DNA of 11,405 nucleotides. Origin: Burkholderiales bacterium (GTDB taxonomy: Bacteria; Pseudomonadota; Gammaproteobacteria; Burkholderiales; Casimicrobiaceae). Below, piece by piece: positions 1 through 5,800 of the stretch. The notes beneath the pieces were generated by a model, which was not told where the DNA came from, made no database searches, and saw nothing but the letters and a program-made list of their open reading frames with translations. The translations under genes and the position numbers were made by a program. Numbering within the stretch: the stretch's first letter is position 1; the number at the start of each line of letters is the position of its first letter. The stretch lies in contig JANXNO010000201.1 in the NCBI GenBank assembly GCA_025354075.1, positions 1-11,405 on the forward strand, in the 5' to 3' direction.

Positions 1-179
1 TACGTTCCGGTTGCTGCGCGCCGTGCGCCTTGCATTTCATCCCGAAAAATGAATTTCTAGAAGTGCCCATGAGAAAGATGTCCTTGGATCGCAAGACGCG
101 GGAAAATAAGGGAACGTGCGATTTTCTACGAGCGGCGCGATTTGCGCAGCTTTTCTATAAACCCAATACGGCGTCCCCT
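1..179. other. Left-edge non-coding stretch and pyrE leader
   Basis: No gene can be supported here. Frames 1 and 2 stay open from the left edge only to stops at 58-60 and 50-52, so the C-terminal end of an upstream gene is possible but too short to identify. Close to pyrE there is a TATAAA hexamer (156-161) that could be a -10 element, but I see no convincing -35 at 16-18 bp. If it is used, transcription would start only about a dozen bases before the pyrE ATG, leaving a very short leader without a Shine-Dalgarno sequence. A TTG at 30 could open a longer pyrE frame, but the extra 50 residues do not resemble the family. Confidence 0.4.
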
Positions 180-833
180 ATGACCTCTACCGATACCTTT
201 CGTCAGGACTTTCTCCGCTTTGCACTCGAATGCGATGTGCTGCGTTTCGGCGAGTTCACAACCAAGTCAGGGCGCCTGTCGCCGTACTTTTTTAACAGCG
301 GTTTGTTCAACACGGGTGACTCGCTACTGAAGCTCGGCCGCTATTACGCCGAGGCGGCACTGGCCTCCAAAGTTCCGTTCGACATGATCTTTGGCCCGGC
401 GTACAAAGGCATCCCGCTGGTGTCAGCGCTTGCTATCGGACTTGCCGAAAAAGGTCACAATTTGCCGTATTCCTTCAACCGCAAAGAGGCTAAAGACCAC
501 GGCGAAGGCGGCGTGATTGTGGGCGCGCCGCTGGCGGGGCGGGTGCTGATTGTCGACGACGTCATTACCGACGGGGCCGCAAAACGGGAGGCGATAGAGC
601 TGGTGCGCGCACACGGGGCGCAGCCAGCTGGGGTTTTGATCATGCTCGACCGCATGGAACGCGGCACTGGCACGCTCTCTGCTGTACAGGAGCTGACAGC
701 GCAGTTTGGCATCCCCGTGATCGCCATTGCCGCGCTGCCTGATGTGCTTGCGCTGGTTAGCGCCAACAACGCGCTGACTGAGTTCAGGGGCAAGATAGAG
801 GTGTATCGAGGGAAATATGGGGTGGTCGAGTAG
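180..833 (+). CDS. pyrE: Orotate phosphoribosyltransferase
   Basis: PyrE transfers the phosphoribosyl group of PRPP to orotate, giving OMP in cytosolic de novo pyrimidine synthesis. The 217-residue product has the family length (E. coli about 213). Visible motifs are FTTKSGRLSPYFFN (about 26-39; the Lys and the N-terminal orotate/PRPP-contacting segment), FGPAYKGIPL (71-80), the flexible catalytic loop FNRKEAKDHGEGG (99-111) and the PRPP-binding signature VLIVDDVITDGAAKRE (122-137). In the last, the two Asp and the T-x-G core are kept, although the loop reads TDGAAK rather than the common TAGTAI. The ATG at 180 is chosen because family homology begins there. A TTG at 30 in the same frame would add 50 unrelated residues. 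No clear Shine-Dalgarno precedes 180. The next gene begins near or slightly inside the 3' end, so co-transcription is possible. Confidence 0.96.
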   Translation: MTSTDTFRQDFLRFALECDVLRFGEFTTKSGRLSPYFFNSGLFNTGDSLLKLGRYYAEAALASKVPFDMIFGPAYKGIPLVSALAIGLAEKGHNLPYSFNRKEAKDHGEGGVIVGAPLAGRVLIVDDVITDGAAKREAIELVRAHGAQPAGVLIMLDRMERGTGTLSAVQELTAQFGIPVIAIAALPDVLALVSANNALTEFRGKIEVYRGKYGVVE

Positions 834-885
834 TCCTCCGAAGTTGCAGTCAATGCAACACCAAAAACAGAACGCGGAGCGACGG

Positions 886-1641
886 TTGAAGTGGCTGGTG
901 GTGACCTGTGCGCTGTATGCAGCGCTAGCGGGTGTAACCGCCAGCCACGCTCAACTTTACAAGTGGGTCGACGAGAACGGCAAGACCCAGTACACCGACA
1001 CCATTCCCCCCGGCAGTACCGACCGCGCGCGCAAGGAATTGCGCTCTGATGGCACGGTCAAGCAAAGCACCGAACGTGCTGCAACTGCCGAGGAGAAGCG
1101 CCTCGCCGCGCTCAAAGCCGTTGAAGACGCGAAAATCAGACTCGCGCAGGACGAACGGGAGCGCAAGGACAAGGCGCTGCTCAGTACCTACGTCAACCTG
1201 GTTGACTTTGACCGGGTGCGTGACCGCGCGCTGGGCAATGTGGCTGCAGACATTCGCATGCTCGAACAGCGCGAAATTGTCATCAACAAAATCATCGCGA
1301 GCAATGGCTCCTATGTGCCGCCTGTGGTTGCGCCGGCCCCAGCGTCGACGCCTGCCGCACCTCCGGTCGCGGGCAAGCCGGCAGCACCTGCCAAGGCGCC
1401 GCCGGTGAAAACTGCCAACACCTTGCTGCTCGAAGCGAAATCCGAGCTGCCGCGCGCGAGGGAAGCCATCCTCGGCAAGAAGCGTGACCTGGAGGATTTG
1501 ACGGCCTTGTATGCGAGTGATCGCATTCGCCTGTCGCGATTGATCGACGCCGAAAACGCAAAGATGAACGCCGACAAAATACCAGCCGTTGAGCTGAAAG
1601 CAACGTCGGCTCAAGCGGTTTTACCGGCAAAAAAGAAGTAA
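886..1641 (+). CDS. Secreted DUF4124-domain protein
   Basis: Function unknown. The protein has an N-terminal signal peptide (hydrophobic WLVVTCALYAALAGV, cleavage likely after SHA at residue 22). It is followed at once by the DUF4124 signature QLYKWVDENGKTQYTD (23-38) and Pro-Pro, the small N-terminal module of many proteobacterial envelope proteins. Residues about 60-138 are charged and helical (Glu/Lys/Arg-rich, coiled-coil-like). Residues 144-176 form a Pro/Ala linker, and a second charged helical stretch fills 180-235. I choose TTG 886: GGAG at 876-879 lies 6 nt upstream and this start gives a compact signal peptide (251 aa). In-frame alternatives are ATG 853 (no Shine-Dalgarno) and ATG 817, which overlaps pyrE, has GAGGGA 3 nt upstream and gives a long n-region. 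The product is probably periplasmic. No specific role can be read from the sequence. Confidence 0.85.
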   Translation: MKWLVVTCALYAALAGVTASHAQLYKWVDENGKTQYTDTIPPGSTDRARKELRSDGTVKQSTERAATAEEKRLAALKAVEDAKIRLAQDERERKDKALLSTYVNLVDFDRVRDRALGNVAADIRMLEQREIVINKIIASNGSYVPPVVAPAPASTPAAPPVAGKPAAPAKAPPVKTANTLLLEAKSELPRAREAILGKKRDLEDLTALYASDRIRLSRLIDAENAKMNADKIPAVELKATSAQAVLPAKKK

Positions 1642-1794
1642 CAGCTTTTCGCTGGGTTTACCGTTCATTCTGGGCTTAGTGGCGTATAGCGGCATAAATC
1701 AACTTTTGGCTAAATGATGATCCATGCCCTTATTGAATGGGCCTTTCAGCGAAATGTTGATCCGTGAATCGTCACCCCGCTATCCTCCGCAATC
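1642..1794. other. Intergenic region, DUF4124 gene to gshB
   Basis: This 153-bp gap contains no gene. It holds a weak hairpin (GCCC 1726-1729, GGGC 1739-1742, followed by CTTTC) and an exact 8-bp inverted repeat TTTCGCTG (1647-1654) / CAGCGAAA (1747-1754) with 92 nt between the arms. Neither has a proper U-tract, so I do not call a terminator. No strong promoter or Shine-Dalgarno for gshB is evident. Confidence 0.4.
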
Positions 1795-2739
1795 ATGAAG
1801 ATTGCATTCCACCTCGACCCGCTCGCGAAGCTCAAGGCTTACAAAGATTCCACCGTTGCCATGATGCGCGCCGCGCAGGCTCGCGGCCACTCGATGTTCG
1901 CAATTGAGCCGGGCAATGTGTTCAGCCGCAACGGCAGCGTGCAGGCCAACGTCGTACCGCTGACCGTCAACGCCGACGATCACCACTGGTATGAAACGCA
2001 GCCAACAACGCTCATGCCGCTGAACGCCTTCGATGCCGTCATCGAGCGCAAAGACCCGCCGTTTGACATGGAATACGTCTATCACACGTATCTGTTCGAA
2101 CGCGCCATGGATCAGGGCGCACGCGTGTTCAACCGGCCCGGCGCAGTTCGCGACAACAACGAAAAAATGGCGATCCTGAAACACCCTGACATGATCGCGC
2201 CGACGGTGGTCACCCGCTCTGCGACCGTGTTGCGCGAGTTTGTTGATGAGCACAAAGACGCCATTTTCAAACCGCTTGACGGCATGGGCGGCAGCGGCAT
2301 CTTTCGCGTGCGCGAGAAGGACGCGAACTTGAACGTCATCATCGAAACGCTCACGTTGCTCGGCACGCAAAGCATCATGGCGCAGCGCTATCTGCCCGCC
2401 ATTGTCGACGGTGACAAACGCATTTTGTTGATTGCTGGTGAGGTCGTGCCGTACGCGCTCGCTCGCATCCCGATGATCGGCGAAACCCGCGGCAACATGG
2501 CCGCCGGTGGTCGCCCGGAAGCGCGCCCGATGACCGAATCTGACAAGGCCATCGCCGAGACAATGGCCAAACGCCTCTGGGCCGAAGGATTGTTTCTCGT
2601 GGGCCTTGACGTGATCGGCGACAAGGTCACCGAAATCAACGTCACCAGCCCTACGGGCTTCGTCGAGATTGCCGCGCAGACCGGTTTTGATGTCGCCGAT
2701 TTGTTTATTCGCAAACTCGAAACCGCCATCAAACTCTAA
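1795..2739 (+). CDS. gshB: Glutathione synthetase
   Basis: GshB is an ATP-grasp ligase that joins gamma-glutamylcysteine and glycine to make glutathione, the second step of the cytosolic pathway. The 314-residue protein is essentially the length of E. coli GshB (316) and aligns over its whole length. Blocks seen are the N-terminal substrate domain with LDPLAKLKAYKDST (7-20) and RKDPPFD (85-91), the ATP-grasp segment FKPLDGMGGSGIFRV (158-172), MAQRYLPAI...GDKR (195-209), the glycine-rich loop TRGNMAAGGR (231-240) and the metal/substrate segment TEINVTSPTG (279-288). ATG 1795 matches the family start. gshA, often the upstream neighbour in Burkholderiales, is absent here; the upstream gene is the DUF4124 protein. 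The PTS genes follow, as is usual in this group, after a 152-bp gap that argues for a separate promoter. Confidence 0.98.
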   Translation: MKIAFHLDPLAKLKAYKDSTVAMMRAAQARGHSMFAIEPGNVFSRNGSVQANVVPLTVNADDHHWYETQPTTLMPLNAFDAVIERKDPPFDMEYVYHTYLFERAMDQGARVFNRPGAVRDNNEKMAILKHPDMIAPTVVTRSATVLREFVDEHKDAIFKPLDGMGGSGIFRVREKDANLNVIIETLTLLGTQSIMAQRYLPAIVDGDKRILLIAGEVVPYALARIPMIGETRGNMAAGGRPEARPMTESDKAIAETMAKRLWAEGLFLVGLDVIGDKVTEINVTSPTGFVEIAAQTGFDVADLFIRKLETAIKL

Positions 2740-2891
2740 AGTGGTGCAGTTTTTTGCAGCGCAGCAATTTCCCTGATACCATCGTCGCTCGTCATAAATC
2801 TGCCACATTAGAGGGCAAGACGAAAGACTGCGGCGAGGGCCGCACAGGCGAGGACAGCGGCTAGAGCGACGCGAAGGCGAGGGATTGAGCC
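2740..2891. other. Intergenic region, gshB to PTS IIA
   Basis: This 152-bp gap contains no gene. From about 2805 the + strand is strongly purine-rich, with recurring GCGAG/GGCGA words, and contains a 6-bp hairpin TGCGGC-GAGG-GCCGCA that lacks a U-tract. CATAAA at 2793-2798 could be a -10 element, but no good -35 accompanies it. The right end supplies the Shine-Dalgarno GAGGGA (2879-2884), 7 nt before the PTS IIA start. Confidence 0.35.
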
Positions 2892-3347
2892 ATGATCGGC
2901 ATTCTCATAATTGCACACGGCAATCTGGGTGACTCACTGATTCAGTGCATGACGCATCTTTTGGGCAAAAAGCCCGATGGCATCACATCACTGCAAGTCA
3001 CGGGCACCGATGATGCACGAAGCTTGCTGCCCACTGCGCAGCGGCTGGTGGCGGCCGTGGACGAAGGTGAAGGCGTGCTGGTCATCACCGACATTTTTGG
3101 CTCTACCCCATCAAATCTGGCCTGCAAACTGCTCATCCCCGGACGCGTTGAGGGCGTGGCAGGTGCGAATGTGCCCATGTTGGTGCGTGCCGTCACCTAC
3201 CGCTCGCGCGGCATGGAAACGATGCTTAAACGCGTCGTCTCGGGCGGCTGCGAAGGCGTGTTTCACATCGAAGCCGACCCCATCCTTGGCCCCCGCGTCG
3301 CACATTCCGCCGCGAACGAAGGCACCCCGGTTATGAACCGGCATTGA
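2892..3347 (+). CDS. PTS IIA component, mannose family
   Basis: This is a cytosolic phosphocarrier of the EIIA-Man type, expected to accept phosphate from HPr. The 151-residue product is a single IIA domain without the fused IIB seen in E. coli ManX. The start is GILIIAHGNLGDSL with the phosphorylatable His9. TDIFGSTPSN (66-75) carries Asp67, which matches the catalytic-site Asp of E. coli IIA-Man. ATG 2892 is preceded by GAGGGA with 7-nt spacing, a good ribosome binding site. ptsH and ptsI follow, but no IIB, IIC or IID gene is present in the window. Known biology of Betaproteobacteria is that such IIA-Man/HPr/EI sets often lack a matching permease and serve regulation, so a regulatory role is inferred. 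The C-terminal 20 residues look unstructured. Confidence 0.95.
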   Translation: MIGILIIAHGNLGDSLIQCMTHLLGKKPDGITSLQVTGTDDARSLLPTAQRLVAAVDEGEGVLVITDIFGSTPSNLACKLLIPGRVEGVAGANVPMLVRAVTYRSRGMETMLKRVVSGGCEGVFHIEADPILGPRVAHSAANEGTPVMNRH

Positions 3348-3367
3348 ACGTATTGTCAGCCGTCACT

Positions 3368-3406
3368 GCTCAAGCAAGCTTGCGGGATCGCTCAAGCAAG
3401 CTTGCG
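3368..3406. repeat. Two tandem 17-nt repeats upstream of ptsH
   Basis: GCTCAAGCAAGCTTGCG occurs exactly at 3368-3384 and again at 3390-3406, separated by GGATC (22-nt period). Each copy contains the palindrome GCAAGCTTGC, so each could fold on itself or the two copies could pair with each other. The pair fills most of the 78-bp gap between the IIA gene and ptsH. CACTG stands on both flanks (3364-3368 and 3408-3412). It could be a regulator site, a dispersed genomic repeat or a processing stem. There is no U-tract, so it is not a typical terminator. Confidence 0.8.
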
Positions 3407-3425
3407 ACACTGATATAACTCGGTA

Positions 3426-3695
3426 ATGCAAAAACGCGACATCGAAATCGTCAACAAACTCGGCCTGCACGCCAGAGCGTCAGCGAAACTCACCCAGCTC
3501 GCCACCAGCTTCAAATGCGAAGTGAACCTGGAACGGAACGGTCGTCGCGTCAATGCCAAAAGCATCATGGGCGTCATGATGCTGGCCGCCGGTAAAGGCG
3601 TGATCATTCAAATTGAAACAGATGGGGAAGACGAGACCGCCGCGATGGACGGGTTGGTCGCGCTGATCGTAGACAAGTTCGGCGAAGGGGAGTAA
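3426..3695 (+). CDS. ptsH: Phosphocarrier protein HPr
   Basis: HPr carries phosphate from enzyme I to IIA proteins in the cytosol. The 89-residue product has the usual length. NKLGLHARASAKL contains the phosphorylation site His15, with Arg17 behind it. NAKSIMGVMMLAAGKG contains Ser46, the site phosphorylated by HPr kinase/phosphatase in organisms that have HprK, as many Betaproteobacteria do. Both sites are intact, so dual regulation by EI and a kinase is possible; hprK itself is not in the window. ATG 3426 is the only sensible start. There is no clear Shine-Dalgarno, and a -10-like TATAAC sits at 3414-3419, only 7 bp before the ATG. The gene lies between the IIA and EI genes of the same relay, with 78- and 116-bp gaps. 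Confidence 0.97.
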   Translation: MQKRDIEIVNKLGLHARASAKLTQLATSFKCEVNLERNGRRVNAKSIMGVMMLAAGKGVIIQIETDGEDETAAMDGLVALIVDKFGEGE

Positions 3696-3710
3696 CTGGC
3701 CTCCAGCGGG

Positions 3711-3769
3711 ACCGGTAACGCCGGTTCTGCGTTTGTTTTGCCCCCTCTCCCTCAAGCGGGAGAGGGGGC
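3711..3769 (+). terminator. Two hairpins between ptsH and ptsI
   Basis: The first hairpin is ACCGG-TAACG-CCGGT (3711-3725, extendable by G-U pairs), followed by a loose T-rich stretch to 3739. The second is a perfect 12-bp stem, GCCCCCTCTCCC (3740-3751) with GGGAGAGGGGGC (3758-3769) and loop TCAAGC. The large stem has no U-tract on either strand, so it may be an attenuator, an mRNA-stabilising structure or a dispersed repeat of the CCCTCTCCC type. It could lower ptsI expression relative to ptsH. Termination is an inference. Confidence 0.5.
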
Positions 3770-3811
3770 ATACCGAAATCCAATCGCCTCTCCTCTTGCT
3801 ACCATAGAGTA

Positions 3812-5572
3812 GTGAACCTGCCCACCGAACCTTTTTTCAAAATCTCTTTTGTCCTGCATGGGGTTGCTGCCGCTCCGGGCATTGCGATTGCCCGTGCGCA
3901 GCTGGTGTCACATGCCACGCTGGAGGTGGCGCACTATGACATTGCGCCTGAACAGGTCGATGACGAGTTGGCGCGCTTTGATACGGCGCTGGCTACGGTG
4001 CGTGCCGAGTTTGAGGCGTTGCATGAGCGGATGAAAGGAGACGATGCGCCGGCTGAATTCGGGGCGTTTCTTGATGTTCACTGGATGATTCTGACCGACA
4101 CGCAGATCGCCAAAGAACCTAAGCGCCTGATCGCGGAGCAGCATTGCAATGCCGAGTGGGCGGTGACGCAGCAGATGAAGACGCTGGTCGAGCAGTTTGA
4201 GCAGTTTGAAGACCCGTACCTGCGTGAGCGTTCACATGACGTGGTGCAGGTGGTGGAGCGTATCGTCAAAGCGCTCATGGGCAGGCCGAGCGAGCTGCCG
4301 GTGATCAATCCATTGCATGCGACCGCGCTGATTGCACATGACTTGTCCCCCGCCGATGCGATTCATTTCAAGGAATCGGCGTTCGCGGCATTCGTGACGG
4401 ATGTAGGCGGTGCGACCTCACACACCGCTATCGTTGCCCGTTCGCTAGGTATTCCTGCGGTCGTCGCGCTACACAACGCACGCTCGCTGATTCGCGAGGC
4501 CGAATCGTTGATCGTCGACGGCGACAACGGCCTGGTGATCGTCAATCCGGATCAGCATGTGCTCGCCGAATATGAGCTGAAGCAAAGCGGTCAGCGGCTG
4601 GAGCGCAAGAAGCTCACGCGGCTGGTCGCGACGCGCGCAGTGACGCTCGACGGCACGTCGATTGATCTGCATGCCAACATCGAATTGCCGAGTGACGCCA
4701 AAGCCTGCATCGAAAATGGCGCGGACGGCGTGGGACTGTTCCGCTCCGAATTTCTATTCCTGCACCGTGACGACTTGCCGACTGAGGACGAACAGTTTGA
4801 GTCTTATCGCGCTGTTGTCACCGGCCTTCAAGGGCGTCCGGTAACCATCCGCACCTTTGATCTGGGTGCGGATAAACGGATGCCCGGTCTGGGTGATAGG
4901 CCTAGCGACAATCCGGCGCTGGGCCTGCGCGCGATTCGGTTGTGTCTGGCCGAACCGAAACTGTTCATGACGCAACTGCGGGCGATTTTGCGAGCAAGCG
5001 CGTTCGGCCGATTGCGCATCCTGATTCCAATGATTTCAAACGCGCACGAAGTGACGCAGACGTTGGGATTTATTGCCCGCGCCAAGGCAGAACTGGTGCG
5101 TGATGGCATTGCCTTTGATAACGATGTGCCGGTCGGCGGCATGGTGGAAATTCCCGCCGCTGTGCTGTCCCTCGGCTATTTCGCGGAACACCTCGACTTT
5201 TTGTCCATTGGCACCAACGATCTCATTCAATACACGCTGGCCATCGACCGCACCGACGACGCGGTGGCGCACTTGTACGATCCGCTGCATCCGGCGGTGT
5301 TGAAGCTGGTGGCACAGGCGATTCGCAGTGCAAACAAGGCGAATACGCCGATTGCGGTGTGTGGCGAAATGGCGGGTGAGCTGCGTTTGACGCGGCTATT
5401 GCTCGGCTTTGGACTGCGCAATTTTTCGATGCATCCCGCGCAGTTGTTGACCATCAAGCAGCGGGTGCTGACGTCGAGCATCGCCGATTGCGAACTGGTT
5501 GCGAACCGCATCCTGCGGACAGACGATCCAGAAAAAATAATTAGCGCGCTCGCAAAATTAAACGCGCTCTAG
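3812..5572 (+). CDS. ptsI: PTS enzyme I (PEP-protein phosphotransferase)
   Basis: Enzyme I autophosphorylates from phosphoenolpyruvate and passes the phosphate to HPr. The 586-residue protein has the full family architecture. The N-terminal HPr-binding domain (about 14-150) is followed by the swivelling phosphohistidine domain with GGATSHTAIVARSLGIPAV (199-217, active His204). The C-terminal TIM barrel contains GADGVGLFRSEFLF (303-316), TIRTFDLGADKR (345-356), GGMVEIPAA (442-450), FLSIGTNDLIQYTLAIDR (463-480) and CGEMAGE with the acid/base Cys517. Family homology starts at about residue 12 (SFVLHGV). The start used is GTG 3812, the only reasonable in-frame start upstream of that point; it gives a short extra N-terminus and a poor Shine-Dalgarno (AGAG 2 nt away). 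The gene follows ptsH across a 116-bp gap holding two hairpins. Its stop codon overlaps the probable -35 of the metX leader promoter. Confidence 0.97.
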   Translation: MNLPTEPFFKISFVLHGVAAAPGIAIARAQLVSHATLEVAHYDIAPEQVDDELARFDTALATVRAEFEALHERMKGDDAPAEFGAFLDVHWMILTDTQIAKEPKRLIAEQHCNAEWAVTQQMKTLVEQFEQFEDPYLRERSHDVVQVVERIVKALMGRPSELPVINPLHATALIAHDLSPADAIHFKESAFAAFVTDVGGATSHTAIVARSLGIPAVVALHNARSLIREAESLIVDGDNGLVIVNPDQHVLAEYELKQSGQRLERKKLTRLVATRAVTLDGTSIDLHANIELPSDAKACIENGADGVGLFRSEFLFLHRDDLPTEDEQFESYRAVVTGLQGRPVTIRTFDLGADKRMPGLGDRPSDNPALGLRAIRLCLAEPKLFMTQLRAILRASAFGRLRILIPMISNAHEVTQTLGFIARAKAELVRDGIAFDNDVPVGGMVEIPAAVLSLGYFAEHLDFLSIGTNDLIQYTLAIDRTDDAVAHLYDPLHPAVLKLVAQAIRSANKANTPIAVCGEMAGELRLTRLLLGFGLRNFSMHPAQLLTIKQRVLTSSIADCELVANRILRTDDPEKIISALAKLNAL

Positions 5573-5599
5573 ACGATTTGGCTAGGAATCGGCTATGAT
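5570..5599 (+). promoter_or_regulatory. Probable sigma-70 promoter of metX leader
   Basis: TAGACG (5570-5575, four of six matches to TTGACA) and TATGAT (5594-5599, five of six matches to TATAAT) are separated by 18 bp. The expected transcription start, about 5605-5607, falls exactly where the first riboswitch helix begins, which supports the call. The -35 overlaps the ptsI stop codon. No transcript data support this. Confidence 0.5.
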
Positions 5600-5602
5600 T
5601 GG

Positions 5603-5690
5603 GCATCGCCGATTTGAGGTTACAGCTTGCGGGCGAGGCAAGACGAGTGTTCATACATGTGAGTGCTAGTCTTCCGAAACGGCTAAAGCG
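5603..5690 (+). promoter_or_regulatory. SAM-II-class riboswitch aptamer, long-loop form
   Basis: This aptamer is expected to bind S-adenosylmethionine and to control metX-metW. The SAM-II core is present in order. The P1 5' arm is TCGCC (5606-5610). The invariant-type GATTTG (5611-5616) follows, then loop 1 ending in GCTTGC (5625-5630). The P1 3' arm is GGCGA (5632-5636). The terminal GCTAAAGC (5682-5689) can form the P2 pseudoknot with GCTTGC: GC/GC and UU/AA pairs with a looped-out U, as in known SAM-II RNAs. The third loop is unusually long (5637-5681) and carries its own hairpin: AAGAC (5640-5644) pairs with GTCTT (5669-5673), and a wobble-rich inner stem continues to a 6-nt loop. A long-loop SAM-II subgroup has been described, from memory. 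Location upstream of metX is the expected context. Confidence rests on motif order and pairing read by eye, not a covariance search. Confidence 0.85.
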
Positions 5691-5763
5691 AGAGAGTGAT
5701 CTCTCGGTCACTTCATTGGTATTTTGACTCCTCTATTAGTCGACTGACACCAAGCCCGCAAGC
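5625..5763 (+). promoter_or_regulatory. Predicted antiterminator pairing in metX leader
   Basis: GCTTGCGGGC at 5625-5634 is an exact 10-nt complement of GCCCGCAAGC at 5754-5763. The first segment is the part of the aptamer that forms P2 and the 3' side of P1; the second is the 5' arm of the terminator before metX. The two folds are mutually exclusive. With SAM the aptamer holds 5625-5636 and the terminator can form. Without SAM the long-range helix breaks the terminator and transcription continues. The pairing is seen directly; the switch mechanism is inferred from it. Confidence 0.7.
5689..5706 (+). other. GNRA-capped hairpin between aptamer and terminator
   Basis: CGAGAGA (5689-5695) and TCTCTCG (5700-5706) form a perfect 7-bp stem closed by GTGA, a GNRA-type tetraloop. 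It starts at the last bases of the SAM-II 3' element, so C5689 could belong either to P2 or to this stem. It may act as a spacer, pausing or folding element. It also contains the GTG at 5696 that would open an artefactually long metX frame. Confidence 0.65.
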
Positions 5764-5793
5764 CATATCCGTATTTGGCTTCCGGGCTTTTTT
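5752..5793 (+). terminator. Intrinsic terminator before metX (attenuator)
   Basis: AAGCCCG (5752-5758) pairs with CGGGCTT (5783-5789). After a C.C mismatch, AAGCCA (5760-5765) pairs with TGGCTT (5776-5781), and the apical part is AT-rich with a CCGT loop. The stem is followed by an uninterrupted T-run (5788-5793). This is a textbook Rho-independent terminator. It lies wholly inside the metX leader and ends 8 nt before the ATG, so it must be conditional for the gene to be expressed. Its 5' arm is the target of the predicted antiterminator. Confidence 0.88.
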
Positions 5794-5800
5794 GTTGACT

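Noticed and set aside
122..137. Suspected damaged PRPP loop in PyrE (TDGAAK)
   Set aside because: The coordinates are residues of PyrE. The Asp-Asp pair and T-x-G core are intact, and this loop varies across the family.
925..1614. Open frame of 229 codons on the - strand opposite the DUF4124 gene
   Set aside because: Arg-rich composition typical of an antisense frame in GC-rich DNA. The + strand has a signal peptide and a known domain.
1647..1754. 8-bp inverted repeat TTTCGCTG / CAGCGAAA in the gap before gshB
   Set aside because: The arms are 92 nt apart with no other structure around them; a chance match is plausible.
1780..2808. Long open frame on the - strand opposite gshB (342 codons)
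   Set aside because: It is the antisense shadow of a well-conserved gene; the translation is His/Arg-rich with no recognisable domain, and there is no ribosome binding site.
2807..2830. Partial similarity (GGCAAGACGA) between the PTS IIA leader and the SAM-II leader at 5638-5646
   Set aside because: Only a short shared word; GATTTG and GCTAAA elements are missing, so there is no second riboswitch.
5696..5800. In-frame GTG at 5696 that would lengthen MetX by 35 residues
   Set aside because: The extension overlaps a hairpin and the terminator, has no ribosome binding site, and MetX homology begins just after ATG 5801.
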